DNA from: Novosphingobium sp.
Lineage (GTDB): Bacteria; Pseudomonadota; Alphaproteobacteria; Sphingomonadales; Sphingomonadaceae
Reading direction: 5' to 3'
NCBI RefSeq assembly: GCF_039595395.1
Contig: NZ_JBCNLP010000006.1
Coordinates: 1,431,001-1,495,000 of the forward strand
Length of the DNA stretch: 64,000 nucleotides
The position numbers were made by a program, and so were the translations under genes. Below the pieces are notes generated by a model. It searched no databases, was not told the DNA's origin, and saw only the letters and a program-made list of their open reading frames with translations. Below are positions 49,329 through 59,035 of this stretch, in pieces (the first letter of the stretch is position 1; each line of letters starts with the position of its first letter).

Positions 49329-49592
49329 GCTCAAACTTCCTTCACATCATTAAAGGCAATCAAAAATTATAGATGACGATATGAGTAGGAAAGTTGAAAT
49401 TTGGCGGCGAAAACTTTGGCCCTTCGTTCATGTTAGGATCTTAATTCCGACAACAAATATATATTCCCTCGCCCCGGCCACCCATCGCTTGGCTGGCGGC
49501 CGGGGAAAGGGATAAAGAAGGTTAAACGCCCACCGCTCCAGTCGATCAGACCGGCAGAGGCGCTGGAAGCGCCCCTGACTGTGTTGTCACTG
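49329..49592. other. Gap with long GC hairpin
   Basis: No gene recognised. CCCCGGCC (49472-49479) and GGCCGGGG (49498-49505) pair perfectly, with partial extension by TCCCT and AGGGA on either side. It may be a terminator or end of the degenerate integrase unit that lies to its right on the minus strand. Confidence 0.4.
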
Positions 49593-49925
49593 ACGGGAGC
49601 ATGCGGTCGATCTGGACGACGTGTGCCCGAGGGCCTTGGAGGCGACATACGGGGAGGCCCAGACTCGATCAGCCAAAACGCAAAGCTATGGCGAAAATCG
49701 CGGACACGAATGTCGGGAATTCCAGCTTCCTTCCGCGCATGGTTCCAGGATTTGAAAATCGCCGCGAAGGTTACGGGTCTTCGGGTTTGACGCCATCCAG
49801 TCGCCCCCTTCCCAACGCGGTATGAACCGCAACCCCGCCGCCACCTGATCGTTCAAAGGAACATAGCGGGTCTTGTTGGTTTTGCTCCGCCCCATCGGCA
49901 AGCCGTCTGTCAGGACACGACGACG
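49593..49925 (-). pseudogene. Degenerate tyrosine integrase, catalytic part
   Basis: Three minus-strand frames join to an integrase catalytic region. LTDGLPMGRSKTNKTRYVPL with NDQVAAGLRF (to about 49750) is the beta-hairpin containing the active Lys. ARKEAGIPDIRVRDFRHSFA continues in another frame and carries the H-x-x-R box as DFRHS. SKALGHTSSRSTACSR in a third frame is the LGH box before the catalytic Tyr. Two frameshifts and no N-terminus make it a remnant. It is on the opposite strand from the P4-type integrase, so it comes from a second integration event or a local inversion. Confidence 0.65.
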
Positions 49926-49959
49926 TTGTGGAAATTTATCTCAACAGTATGATGAGGGC

Positions 49960-50478
49960 ATGAGCGATTTCGTTGCATACACCTCGCGATGGCGCACGGC
50001 CCTGTCGATCTTAGGTTCCATCACATTTGTTGCGTTGGCAGTATGGATGGCAGGGCTAATGGGGCCAGTTCCAGTTTCACAGCGGATTGCCCCGGAGATG
50101 GCCGTATTTTTGGGCTGGAGCGGCATCGTCTTTTTTGGACTGTGTGCAGCCGTCGGCGCAAAAATTTGGCGGCAAAATGCCGAGCAGCTTCGGATCGGGG
50201 AGGCAGGCATCAAATATTTACGTTGGAGCGACCAAATCATCCCATGGTCTGAGATAAACGACGTGACGGAGTGGAGCTACAAGGCGACACGGACAATCGT
50301 TCTGCACCTTCGCAACCCTTCCCTTTATCCCGGTAAGGGTCTGATTGGGCGGGTTGGGCAAGCGAACCACCGGCTGACGGGTGGAGATATTGGCATATCG
50401 ATGACCAGTACGGATCGCAGCTTTGACGAGGCAATGGCAGTCATCGCGAAATTTCGTCAACTTGCGAGAGTCCGCTAA
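49960..50478 (+). CDS. STM3941-like small membrane protein
   Basis: 172 residues from ATG 49960 (GAGGG just upstream); the frame extends back to 49873 through integrase remnant and is not used. It begins YTSRWRTALSILGSITFVAL, two membrane helices (about 14-36 and 46-66), then a PH-like cytoplasmic domain (LRIGEAGIKYLRWSDQIIPW, SEINDVTEWSYKATRTIVLHL). This is the layout of proteins annotated as the STM3941 family, often found among immunity-like and island genes; function unknown. It lies in the mobile island and has no operon partners. Confidence 0.55.
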   Translation: MSDFVAYTSRWRTALSILGSITFVALAVWMAGLMGPVPVSQRIAPEMAVFLGWSGIVFFGLCAAVGAKIWRQNAEQLRIGEAGIKYLRWSDQIIPWSEINDVTEWSYKATRTIVLHLRNPSLYPGKGLIGRVGQANHRLTGGDIGISMTSTDRSFDEAMAVIAKFRQLARVR

Positions 50479-50706
50479 CCCCTAACCCTTCCGCCATTGG
50501 CTCCACCAGGCAGATACCCTAAAAGCTGCCCGGAGGTCAGATTTGTCGCGGAGGGCAGCTATCGCTGGTTTTGGTAGGAAAACAGGCTTTCTGGCTACGA
50601 CGACGTTGCGGACATGCGAAGCCGCGTCCATTCTTCAACTATGAATCGAAGGAAGAGCCGCCGCCATGCCAAAAAATTCCCACTCGAGTTGTTTCCCTGC
50701 TTTTGA

Positions 50707-50961
50707 CTGACGCTGGTTGCCGGCATTGGAGCGGGCAATCTCATTTGGGCGCTATACGAACTACGGCGTGGTGAAGCACGTTGGGGCTGGAAGGGTGCAC
50801 GGTACAGCAGAATGGATGGACCATTTTATTATTGGATGTTGATGGGCGGGCGTTTCGCCGGTTTCGTGGTCGCATGCTTCATGTTCTGGACGGGCTTAGA
50901 TTTGTCGCGGGAGGCGGCTATCGGCATTGCCGTGGAAAAGCGACCTTACCGGATACGTTGA
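50707..50961 (+). pseudogene. Remnant of a small two-helix membrane protein
   Basis: An open frame without a start codon encodes LTLVAGIGAGNLIWALYELR, then RGEARWGWKGARYSRMDGPF and FAGFVVACFMFWTGLDLSR before a TGA. Upstream, TRVVSLLLT in another frame looks like the missing beginning, separated by one frameshift near 50700. The two hydrophobic segments and basic loop suggest a real small membrane protein that has decayed. Family not recognised. Confidence 0.4.
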
Positions 50962-51779
50962 CAAACCCGCCGTTCGCGCCCCTGGTTGCCCTCCCTGAAA
51001 GCTGCCTTCCATTCGCACGGCAGGTAGGATCTGGCCAGCCATTGCTGGTGCGGACTGGTCCTACAGCGACTCCGGGGTCGCATCAAGCATACAGGCAATT
51101 TATCTTACTTCTCTATCTAGATTCCCCGCGCCCACTCAGATCGCGTGAAGCACATCTCACCCAATACCACTCGGACGTTTGATTTCTATCGGCGCAGCTC
51201 GCCCGGCGGAAATCATGTGATTGTCGGAAGGCTAATCGCAGACGGCGGGATTTGCGCGTGCGTCATATTCAACGTGGCAACGGCTCGCCCCGTCGCCGAA
51301 GCCAAGCGCCCCAAGCGCCCCAAGCGCGAAAATGACGAGGAGACCGGCGAGAAATTTCCGGTTGCTAGAATCGCGCTATTCGAAAAGACCCCACATCGGA
51401 GAGCCGATCATGAGAGCCACTACGATGTGGGCGTTGCCCTTCCGTACGGCCGGTCCCATTATGATAGCGATATAAATAACAACAGAGCAAATAGCGCCGA
51501 TGATGAACGGAAGGTCGATCGCAATCTCTTTCTTTTTCTCACCGCACGACATCAGACCCCCATTAGCGCATTGATAGGATTTTCTGCTCCGCGAGGTTTA
51601 AATCGGGACGAACATCTTGGTCAGCTCTATGTACCGACCCTGATGTGTACGATATGAACAACATTATCATTCGTACGCCATTAAATTATATCAAAATAAA
51701 GTTAATGTTAATAATATAAATTAATTAATATCACTAATGCAAAACCCAAATTAAGTTCTAGAAAATCAGGTGAAGTAAA
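50962..51779. other. About 800 bases without a convincing gene
   Basis: The only sizeable frame is at 51145-51657 (+, 170 codons): it begins MKHISPNTTRTFDFYRRSSP and contains a KRPKRPKRE repeat, but shows no ribosome-binding site or family motif. From about 51660 the DNA is very AT-rich. Probably decayed island sequence. Confidence 0.4.
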
Positions 51780-51910
51780 ATGAAATTATCGGGAAAATAA
51801 ATATATTCAACATAGACCTCAACTGGCCCGACCATGCACTCTACTCAAATGAATTTTCTAAAACAGACGTAATTATTGAAGTTAAAAGATTAGTTGATGA
51901 ATTATTATAA
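51780..51910 (+). pseudogene. Short AT-rich frame with strong ribosome-binding site, one frameshift
   Basis: AGGTGA lies six bases before ATG 51780, which begins MKLSGK and then hits TAA. One extra A in the AAAA run near 51795 would give INIFNIDLNWPDHALYSNEF and SKTDVIIEVKRLVDELL followed by TAA at 51908. The continued peptide looks protein-like. It may be a small gene broken by one base or by sequencing error. Family unknown. Confidence 0.3.
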
Positions 51911-51985
51911 TAAAATCCATCAATCTTTATATTTTCGGCTCTGCCGGATTGTGATCGGCCCCCACTGAGTGGTCCGTGTTGATTG

Positions 51986-52834
51986 TTAGTGCATTGTTGC
52001 TTCCGGCGCCATGGTCGACCGTAGGTGGAGCGCAGCGGAACCGGAGGGCGGCCATGGCGGCGTCGCTGTTTCCGGTGCCGGCGGTCGATAGCCGAGCGAG
52101 CTGTGCGGGCGGATGGTGTTATAGTGCCGCCGCCAGGCTTCGATCAGGATCTTCGCCTCGGCCAGCGTGTAGAAGATCTCCCCGTTCAACAGTTCATCGC
52201 GCATCGAGCCGTTGAAGGACTCACAATAGCCATTTTCCCATGGGCTGCCGGACGTGATGTAGAGCGTCTTCACACCGATCCTGGCCAGCCATTGCTGCAC
52301 GGCCGCGGCGATAAATTCAGGACCATTGTCCGAACGTATATGTGCCGGCGGGCCGCGGGTGATGAACAGATCGGCCAGCGCCGCCAGCACATCCTCGCTT
52401 CTGAGCCGTCTCGCGACCGGCAAGGCCAAGCACTCCCTGCTGGCCTCGTCGATGATCGATAGGATGCGGAACTTGCGGCCTTCGTGGGTGCGGCCCTCGA
52501 CGAAGTCGTAGGACCACACATGCCCCGGATACTCGGGTCGCAGCCGGATGCACGATCCGTCATTGAGCCAGAGACGGCCGCGTTTCGGCTGCTTCTGCGG
52601 CACTTTGAGCCCCTCGCGCCGCCAGATGCGCTCGACCCGCTTGCGGTTCACGTGCCAGCCGGCATCGCGCAGCAAGGCCGTCACCCGGCGATAGCCATAA
52701 CGACCATATTGCCGAGCCAGAGCGATGATGTCCTCTGTGAGAGCTGCTTCCTCGTCTGCCCCGCGGGGGCCTTGCGCTGTGTCGATCGATGCTGGCCGAG
52801 CACACGGCAGACCCGCCGCTCGGAGACAGTCATC
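51986..52834 (-). pseudogene. IS3-family OrfB (copy 1), frameshift in a G run
   Basis: MMTVSERRVCRVLGQHRSTQRK is followed by a run of five G/C (52765-52769) where copy 2 has six. The normal frame (PRGADEEAALTEDIIALARQ) is lost and only resumes from about 52684 (MTALLRDAGWHVNRKRVERI). The DDE core is intact after that: VWSYDFVEGRTHEGRKF, HIRSDNGPEFIAAAVQQWL, ENGYCESFNGSMRDELLNG. As read, a full OrfB cannot be made unless a frameshift occurs. Confidence 0.8.
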
Positions 52835-52877
52835 ATCCCTTGGATGTGGTCGATACAGCGACGTCGGCGCGCGGGGC

Positions 52878-53153
52878 TCAGTAGTTTCCCCGTGCAGCCT
52901 CCTGGAGGATCATCTTGTCTAGCGTTAGGTCCGACACCGCCTGCCGAAGCCGAGCATTCTCGCGCTCCAAGTCCTTCATCCGCCGCGCCTGATCCATCTT
53001 CAGGCCGCCATACTCCTTGCGCCAGCGATAATAGCTCTGTTCGGTGACGCCGATCCGTCGGCAGGCATCCGCCACCGTCCCACCCTGCGCCAGCACGATC
53101 TCCGCTTCACGCAGCTTGCCGATGATCTCCTCCGGCTTGTGCTTCCGAGCCAT
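52878..53153 (-). CDS. IS3-family OrfA (copy 1)
   Basis: 91 residues: MARKHKPEEIIGKLREAEIV...VADACRRIGVTEQSYYRWRKE is the helix-turn-helix, followed by the coiled-coil LERENARLRQAVSDLTLDKM. GAAGGAGGAATGG precedes the ATG. Identical in protein sequence to OrfA of copy 3. Confidence 0.92.
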   Translation of the reverse strand: MARKHKPEEIIGKLREAEIVLAQGGTVADACRRIGVTEQSYYRWRKEYGGLKMDQARRMKDLERENARLRQAVSDLTLDKMILQEAARGNY

Positions 53154-53216
53154 TCCATTCCTCCTTCGTGATCCAGACTATGATAGTCGATGGGCCACTC
53201 AGAAGGGGGCAGATCA

Positions 53217-53579
53217 CAAGCAGGGATGCGTAAAGCCGCCGATCAAATGTCTGCTATGCCCACCTTTTTGATCGGCTCCGGTCGTTCCGGAGGCTACGAC
53301 CCCTCGGTCAGATCAGCACCACCCATCATCGCCGGGGCTCCTCTGGAGTGCCCCGCTAACAAAGCCGACATACCAAGGCCCTGGTTATCCCACCATGAGC
53401 TACCGTCGGTTCAGTGGCGGCGGCGGCCGGTCTCTTTTGAGTATGCTTATAAAAGACCAAAACGTGGTGGTCCGATCAGGGGCCGCCCAAAAGAACTGAC
53501 CTTACATTTTGAGCTGGCCCTCTGGCAGCGGTCAATTCATCAATCGGTTACCGGATCACAGCCTCTGAAACATGTTGGT
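53217..53579. other. About 360 bases without a recognisable gene
   Basis: Only short frames without motifs. The segment lies between IS copy 1 and a convergent membrane-protein gene and may be decayed sequence. Confidence 0.4.
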
Positions 53580-54398
53580 CTAATTTGCTGCCGCAGCCAG
53601 CATACGGCGCACCCATAAGAGCCGCGATGCGTGCACCAACACGAACAGACCAAGTATGCCCACGCAGGACATCGTCACAGCTATAAAAACTGCGCCTGAG
53701 TTACCCATCACAAGCGGGCCGATCTTATCGATTGGGAATTTGGCGACCGTCATGGCCATGATGATCACAGGATAAAATCCGAAGCCTGCAAATGTGAGGC
53801 CGCCAGCCACCATGATTGCTATTGGATTATGGTCAATGGTCTCCCGCTGCCGGACAAGACGGCTGGAAATCGCATTGAACCGGGCCGAGGCCCGATCCAT
53901 TCTCCCTGCGATTATAAGTTCGTCACCCTCGAGGAAAGGTGGAGGCAGTGGTGACCGTGAGTAAGGTTCCAGGGCTTGGCAAATCATTTTCGCCGGTTCC
54001 CCATCGAGGCGGAAATAGGCGACAGAACACCAGCCTGTGGGCCTGCTGCATTCTGCGCGAGTCACTACGTCGCTAGCGTGGCCACGTCGTATTTCAATAC
54101 CCCTGCGTCGAGGTTCTTGCCGCAGGCTTCGGGCTCCGGAGGTGCCGGTCTTGAAAGGCGCATTCGCCTCGTTCGGATACGAATATGACGATTGCCGGAA
54201 CGTTGCACCGGTGACCTTGAATATGCCCATCACCAAAGCTCCCGTTGCAGCGAGCATGGCAACAAGCCCCATGCAGAGACCGATGCCGACCTTCCATTCG
54301 GACGCAATTCCCAACAAAGGATGCATTCCGTCGGTGAGATGGACGAGCAGAGTGAGGGCAACGGTCATGATCAGGACGATCCTGGCCAGCAAATTCAT
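53580..54398 (-). CDS. Hypothetical four-helix membrane protein
   Basis: 272 residues from ATG 54398, supported by AAGGA six bases upstream. Two N-terminal helices (about 4-22 and 38-62, VGIGLCMGLVAMLAATGALVMG), a cytoplasmic or exported middle domain of ~130 residues (RRGHASDVVTRAECSRPTGW, FLEGDELIIAGRMDRASARF), then two C-terminal helices (about 195-220 and 235-262). The layout resembles DUF3592-like proteins, with a beta-rich domain between helix pairs, but I cannot assign a family with confidence. Function unknown; it sits alone in the island. Confidence 0.55.
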   Translation of the reverse strand: MNLLARIVLIMTVALTLLVHLTDGMHPLLGIASEWKVGIGLCMGLVAMLAATGALVMGIFKVTGATFRQSSYSYPNEANAPFKTGTSGARSLRQEPRRRGIEIRRGHASDVVTRAECSRPTGWCSVAYFRLDGEPAKMICQALEPYSRSPLPPPFLEGDELIIAGRMDRASARFNAISSRLVRQRETIDHNPIAIMVAGGLTFAGFGFYPVIIMAMTVAKFPIDKIGPLVMGNSGAVFIAVTMSCVGILGLFVLVHASRLLWVRRMLAAAAN

Positions 54399-54564
54399 GT
54401 CCGGTCCTTAAGGGGTTAGGGAGAGCAGATGTAATCGCGATCGCCATCTAGGGGGACAGAGGTTGCCAACCACCCTTTGAGGAACGCGATGAGTTCCTAT
54501 CGCGCAAGAAAGCTAAAAATATTATAAAAATCCACCGTGCAGGCAGCGGTGAACTGCGCCGGAT

Positions 54565-55245
54565 ATGCCGGAGACCTCCCAGTCAAAGAGAAGGCGCGGG
54601 CGGTCCGCTATAAGCATGCCTCAAAAGGACCGAGCCGCCAGAAAACTCAGCGCAATTCAAACCGTCCTTTCCGCTAGCACCCCTTTCGCAGACATTCTGA
54701 CTTCGGCCATTTGCGGACATGGCCCGATCGTCGTAAACGGAAAGCAGAATCGCGCATTCAAATTTGACCGCGCCCATGTTGGGATGTCGCCAATGATCGG
54801 GTTGCTCGCTTTAGCTGCCTCTATGTCCAGTCTCCCTCCTTCGTGGACTTTGGAGGACGTGTGCTCGATCCTTGAAATGCAGACAACCTCTCCCGCTGCA
54901 ACTGCGGGCGATCTCAATATGCCCGACGATGATGACCAGTCCAGGCGCGTTCCTGGCGAGATCACAGAGTCAGCTCGCAAATCTGGAAACTGGGGTTGGA
55001 TAAAAATCGAATTCAAACGGGGGCGAATTAAGACATCAGTTGGCAAGTGCGAGAAAAGCAAAAGCCTACACCGTGATACCGCGGATCTAAGTATTTCACC
55101 TGATGGAGGGGAGGCGTGGCTGACGTTCGGTGGTATGTCAGTCGGCCCACATCCAAGTGGATTCTTTCAGTCATGCATGTTCTCAAAGCGCGACAATCGC
55201 TGGATTGCTCGCGGATGCTTTGATAGTGGCGCCATCCTGACCTAA
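54565..55245 (+). CDS. Hypothetical protein, unrecognised
   Basis: 226 codons from the first ATG; an in-frame ATG at 54616 (MPQKDRAARKLSAI) is an alternative, and neither has a clear ribosome-binding site. No signal peptide. A hydrophobic patch (MIGLLALAASMSSLP) is followed by an acidic linker (NMPDDDDQSRRVPGE) and a beta-rich C-terminal half (WGWIKIEFKRGRIKTSV, LSISPDGGEAWLTFGGMSVG, RWIARGCFDSGAIL). Coding character is suggested by protein-like composition over the whole length. Could be a phage or defence-island accessory gene, but nothing shows this. Confidence 0.4.
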   Translation: MPETSQSKRRRGRSAISMPQKDRAARKLSAIQTVLSASTPFADILTSAICGHGPIVVNGKQNRAFKFDRAHVGMSPMIGLLALAASMSSLPPSWTLEDVCSILEMQTTSPAATAGDLNMPDDDDQSRRVPGEITESARKSGNWGWIKIEFKRGRIKTSVGKCEKSKSLHRDTADLSISPDGGEAWLTFGGMSVGPHPSGFFQSCMFSKRDNRWIARGCFDSGAILT

Positions 55246-55326
55246 GGTCATCATCGCGCCCGGTCTGGCCTGCTGCCGGTTTGAAGGACACCGAGATAAG
55301 GTGTTTTCATCAAGCGGAGAGCATCG

Positions 55327-55418
55327 ATGCAACGAAGGAAGTTCAGCCGCGAGTTCAAGCTTGAGGCGGTAAGATTGGTGAAGGAGCGCGGGGTAGCGGT
55401 TGCACAGGCCGCCCGGCG
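55327..55418 (+). mobile_element. IS3-family OrfA fragment
   Basis: MQRRKFSREFKLEAVRLVKE followed by RGVAVAQAAR is the N-terminus of an IS2/IS3-type OrfA, preceded by a likely IS end (GGACACCGAGATAAGGTG, 55287-55304). The homology stops abruptly at about 55418. A separate, unrelated IS remnant from the 1265-bp family. Confidence 0.65.
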
Positions 55419-55518
55419 CCCCTTATCGCAAGCCTTGCCCCCAGGTATTGCGCCGGTCCATTTGTGCCTCTGCGCTTGGTCAAGAATCTCAGCCAACAGG
55501 TCCACTGCGCAGCCATGA

Positions 55519-56766
55519 TCAACCTTCAACCGCTTGATCAGCCTGTTTCAGCGCAAAGCGGCGACAATGATCGAGGTAGCCTCGTTCATGCGCGGCGGCC
55601 AGATCGACCGTGGCGGCCCATAACCACGAAGGCGCTGCAATGTCCCAGGCATGTCCGCCACGCAGGGTCGCAAGCCAGACAGTCCGCTGCGAAGCGTCCA
55701 TCTGACGGGCATGCGCGCGCCCGACCACCTGAGCAAGGCTGCGCGCCGCAGCAATGGCCTCGCCACGGCTGAACTGCTCGACTTCCAGCTTGAGGTCCTG
55801 GGGCAGCAGTTCACGCAGCACGACCGGCCTGCCCAACAGATGGGCCGCCACCATGCGCTCACCCAATTGCGGCGAGAGGGCCCGCGCTGCTGTCACCACG
55901 CAATCGGCCGGGGAAGCGGGCATCAGTGCGCCAGCACGATGAGGCGCAACGCTAGGCGCGGCCTCCTTGATATCGACCAGAGCAGGGGTTTCCTCGCCCT
56001 GCGCATCGCGAACCGCAATCAACACGGCATAGCGCAACTGCCCCAGCGAACTGCAGCCCTTGCACCAATAGGCCGCATCGATCAGCCTTACGCTTTCCGC
56101 CTGACGGCCCGGCGTGTTTCCGCAAGCGGTCAGGGCGATACGGTGAACCTCATCGCTCTGAACAAGGGTAGCCATGGCCTCACGCTCCTCGGAGCGCAAA
56201 GGCCAGAATTTCCTGCCGAGCGGGAGGGAAAGGTCAAGATCCTCCAGCCGCTCACGGGCAAGATGCTTCCATCTGCGTCCTAATGCCCGCCTGCGCAGGC
56301 TGCGCAAGGTCACAGGCTCGTCCTGATCGTCCCGCTTGCCATCCCGATCGCGAAAAACACTTTCATAGCCCTCCATCATCGCCTCGATCATCCGCGCCGA
56401 GACGATCCCAGGCAGGTCCGACCCCCGAGCGGCGGTCTGCAGACTGAGGGCGAGGCGAATAAGATCATGGGCCGGATTGCCGATCACCGCCTGGTCGAGA
56501 TCGCGGATGGCAACTTCGACCTTGCCGTTTTCATCGGCGATGGGCCCAAGATTGCCGAGGTGACAGTCACCGCAGATCCAGATCGCAGGACCTTCTGGCA
56601 GGTTCCGGGCGATGGGCGAAGCAGCCAGCCAGGTGTAGAATTTCTCCGTGTTGCCGCGCACATAGGCATGCACTGATCGCGCCATCTTGAGATGCCGCTT
56701 GGCGACCAGAACCGCTCCGCGATGATCGGGGGAAACTGTCTGAACGACCCTTGCGCTTTTGCCCAT
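55519..56766 (-). CDS. DUF2252 family protein (kinase-like fold)
   Basis: 415 residues; ATG 56766 has AGGAG four to five bases upstream. The DUF2252 pattern is clear: KMARSVHAYVRGNTEKFYTW, ICGDCHLGNLGPIADENGKV, RDLDQAVIGNPAHDLIRLAL and GYESVFRDRDGKRDD. GDCHLGN and RDLDQ recall the catalytic and metal-binding motifs of aminoglycoside-phosphotransferase-like kinases, so phosphotransferase activity is possible, but no substrate is known. Slightly shorter than common DUF2252 proteins (~430-460). It follows the DUF1543 gene in the same direction after about 100 bp. Confidence 0.85.
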   Translation of the reverse strand: MGKSARVVQTVSPDHRGAVLVAKRHLKMARSVHAYVRGNTEKFYTWLAASPIARNLPEGPAIWICGDCHLGNLGPIADENGKVEVAIRDLDQAVIGNPAHDLIRLALSLQTAARGSDLPGIVSARMIEAMMEGYESVFRDRDGKRDDQDEPVTLRSLRRRALGRRWKHLARERLEDLDLSLPLGRKFWPLRSEEREAMATLVQSDEVHRIALTACGNTPGRQAESVRLIDAAYWCKGCSSLGQLRYAVLIAVRDAQGEETPALVDIKEAAPSVAPHRAGALMPASPADCVVTAARALSPQLGERMVAAHLLGRPVVLRELLPQDLKLEVEQFSRGEAIAAARSLAQVVGRAHARQMDASQRTVWLATLRGGHAWDIAAPSWLWAATVDLAAAHERGYLDHCRRFALKQADQAVEG

Positions 56767-56867
56767 ATATCTCCTGCGATGATGGTTTCAGCACAGCGGC
56801 CCGAATGGCCGGATCATCCATCGCAGACATAAAACAGACATAAATTTCCAGTGTTCCGCAGCGTCGA

Positions 56868-57389
56868 TCAATCTTTCGACACGCCGCCCATTGCCTCTAA
56901 AAGCGGCAAGGCGGGAGCCATGCGATCAAAGCGAATGTAGCGCGCCACCTGACACATGTCGGGCAAAGCATCGGCTTCGCTGCGGGTCAATCGCCAGCCG
57001 CGTTCATGCGCCAGGCGGTCGACATCGACCACGCTGTCGATGTGCCAGCCGGGCATCTCCTTGCGCAAGGTCGCGATGGCGTCGCGCGCGCTGGGTGCTT
57101 GCAGGAAACGGTAATCATGCTGCTCACGCAGAAAGGCCTGTGAGTTGCGCCCCATTTCCAGCAACCAGCATCGGCTTGCCGGTTTAAAAGCATGGCCCTG
57201 ATCCTCGGAATCGACCGCAATCGCCACCCAACCGTCGATATGGGCCGCCTCGAAGCTTGCGGCAAAACGCTTATGGCAGGCTTCTATCATGCTGCGCTCG
57301 TCTGGCACGACCATGGCGTGAACCACGTGCTGCTCGAACAGGCTGTCGCCGGACACGCCGCCGATTTCGATAATGTAAAGATGGCTCAT
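56868..57389 (-). CDS. DUF1543-like protein
   Basis: 173 residues from ATG 57389, which overlaps the stop of the upstream gene (ATGA); the frame extends back to 57458 within that gene. SHLYIIEIGGVSGDSLFEQH with VVHAMVVPDERSMIEACHKR resembles DUF1543 proteins, small cytoplasmic proteins with a duplicated fold and no known activity. The middle has HIDGWVAIAVDSEDQGHAF and the end WRLTRSEADALPDMCQVARY. Its coupling to a probable FAD/NAD(P)-binding protein gene suggests a shared role. The family call is tentative. Confidence 0.55.
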   Translation of the reverse strand: MSHLYIIEIGGVSGDSLFEQHVVHAMVVPDERSMIEACHKRFAASFEAAHIDGWVAIAVDSEDQGHAFKPASRCWLLEMGRNSQAFLREQHDYRFLQAPSARDAIATLRKEMPGWHIDSVVDVDRLAHERGWRLTRSEADALPDMCQVARYIRFDRMAPALPLLEAMGGVSKD

Positions 57390-58155
57390 GATTGCACCGT
57401 TGCCTCCCCATTGACCGAAGGCGTGCGGGGGATGGTGAAGACCCCGCTCGATCCACAATAGACGATGGTATCGTCGCCGAGCCGCGCGATCATCGTCTCA
57501 AGATCATCACGCGGCACACGGTGATCTGCCGGCTCCAGCATGACCGCGACGCTGGCCCGCGCCATGGCCGCGCTTTCAACCAGCCCCTGAATGAAAGGAT
57601 GGCGTTTGAGCAGGAAGGGCAAGGCCAGACAATGGATACGCGACAGCGCCGGATCATAAGCATCGAGACTGTAACCATTCGCGCCGCTGTTCGGGGGTAG
57701 CCCTTCATCGCCATCCCGATGATGAGCCAGAGCATGCGCGCAAAGCTGCAGCCGCAATGTGGGGAAAGGAAAGTCGGGCAAGCCCAGCGCCTGTTGCCCA
57801 CGCGCATCGGCCATGGCGTCGAAACGCAGGTCGCGGCCTGCCGAACGGATGCGCCACCCCTGCTCCTCGCGCGTCAACTCATAACTGTCGCCCAGCCGTT
57901 TAACCGCGAGAACCCCGGCCTCATGCATCGCCAGCAGGCGACGGATCGAGAGATGCGGCACAGCGGCGTAATTGTCTGTAAAGCAGCGCTTGAGCCCACG
58001 CTCGAAACGCCCCAGATCGCGCTTCGACAACAGGGGCACGATCCGGCCGAAAGGCTCATGCATCCGCAGCAACGCATAGCGCCACGGCTGGGCATGTCTG
58101 GTGCGGTGGCTCCGGCGCGCATCGGCCAGATCGCGCACCGCCCAGGCGAAAGGAT
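57386..58155 (-). pseudogene. C-terminal part of a probable FAD/NAD(P)-binding protein, truncated by IS
   Basis: An open frame runs from the IS end at 58156 to 57386, about 256 codons; the first GTG inside it is at 58138, but coding-like sequence (FAWAVRDLADARRSHRTRHA) continues up to the IS junction, so the N-terminus was lost. PWRYALLRMHEPFGRIVPLL, NYAAVPHLSIRRLLAMHEAG and FDAMADARGQQALGLPDFPF resemble the C-terminal region of PF13454-type FAD-NAD(P)-binding proteins. A DUF1543-like gene overlaps the stop. The Rossmann dinucleotide-binding part is missing, so no function is expected. Family call moderate. Confidence 0.55.
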
Positions 58156-59035
58156 TGATCGGCCCCCACTGAGTGGTCCGTGTTGATTGTTAGTGCATTG
58201 TTGCTTCCGGCGCCATGGCCGACCGTAGGTGGAGCGCAGCGGAACCGGAGGGCGGCCATGGCGGCGTCGCTGTTTCCGGTGCCGGCGGTCGATAGCCGAG
58301 CGAGCTGTGCGGGCGGATGGTGTTATAGTGCCGCCGCCAGGCTTCGATCAGGATCTTCGCCTCGGCCAGCGTGTAGAAGATCTCCCCGTTCAACAGTTCA
58401 TCGCGCATCGAGCCGTTGAAGGACTCACAATAGCCATTTTCCCATGGGCTGCCGGGCGTGATGTAGAGCGTCTTCACACCGATCCTGGCCAGCCATTGCT
58501 GCACGGCCGTGGCGATAAATTCAGGACCATTGTCCGAACGTATATGTGCCGGCGGGCCGCGAGTGATGAACAGATCGGCCAGCGCCGCCAGCACATCCTC
58601 GCTTCTGAGCCGTCTCGCGACCGGCAAGGCCAAGCACTCCCTGCTGGCCTCGTCGATGATCGATAGGATGCGGAACTTGCGGCCTTCGTGGGTGCGGCCC
58701 TCGACGAAGTCGTAGGACCACACATGCCCCGGATACTCGGGTCGCAGCCGGATGCACGATCCGTCATTGAGCCAGAGACGGCCGCGTTTCGGCTGCTTCT
58801 GCGGCACTTTGAGCCCCTCGCGCCGCCAGATGCGCTCGACCCGCTTGCGGTTCACGTGCCAGCCGGCATCGCGCAGCAAGGCCGTCACCCGGCGATAGCC
58901 ATAACGACCATATTGCCGAGCCAGAGCGATGATGTCCTCTGTGAGAGCTGCTTCCTCGTCTGCCCCGCGGGGGGCCTTGCGCTGTGTCGATCGATGCTGG
59001 CCGAGCACACGGCAGACCCGCCGCTCGGAGACAGT
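58156..59035 (-). mobile_element. IS3-family element, copy 2, truncated (lacks OrfA)
   Basis: Same element as copy 1 and 3 from its right tip (TGATCGGCCCCCACTGAGTGG at 58156) through OrfB to ...GGAGACAGT, where copy 3 begins in the opposite direction. The OrfA half is missing and is not found beyond copy 3. Copy 2 has six G/C in the run at 58969-58974, one more than the other copies, and so has the undamaged OrfB frame. Confidence 0.9.

Larger units (their letters stand above)
51952..53216 (-). mobile_element. IS3-family element, copy 1 (1265 bp)
   Basis: Ends TGATCGGCCCCCACTGAGTGG (51952 inward) and, from 53216 on the minus strand, TGATCTGCCCCCTTCTGAGTGG form an imperfect terminal repeat with TG...CA tips. 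The element has OrfA and OrfB overlapping in the usual IS3 way. It is 1265 bp, exactly as long as copy 3. Flanks are TTG and CAA, so no direct target duplication is visible. OrfB carries a one-base deletion relative to copy 2. Confidence 0.9.

Noticed and set aside
51145..51657. 170-codon plus-strand frame
   Set aside because: No ribosome-binding site, no family motif, and alternate frames contain equally good short peptides; not called as a gene.
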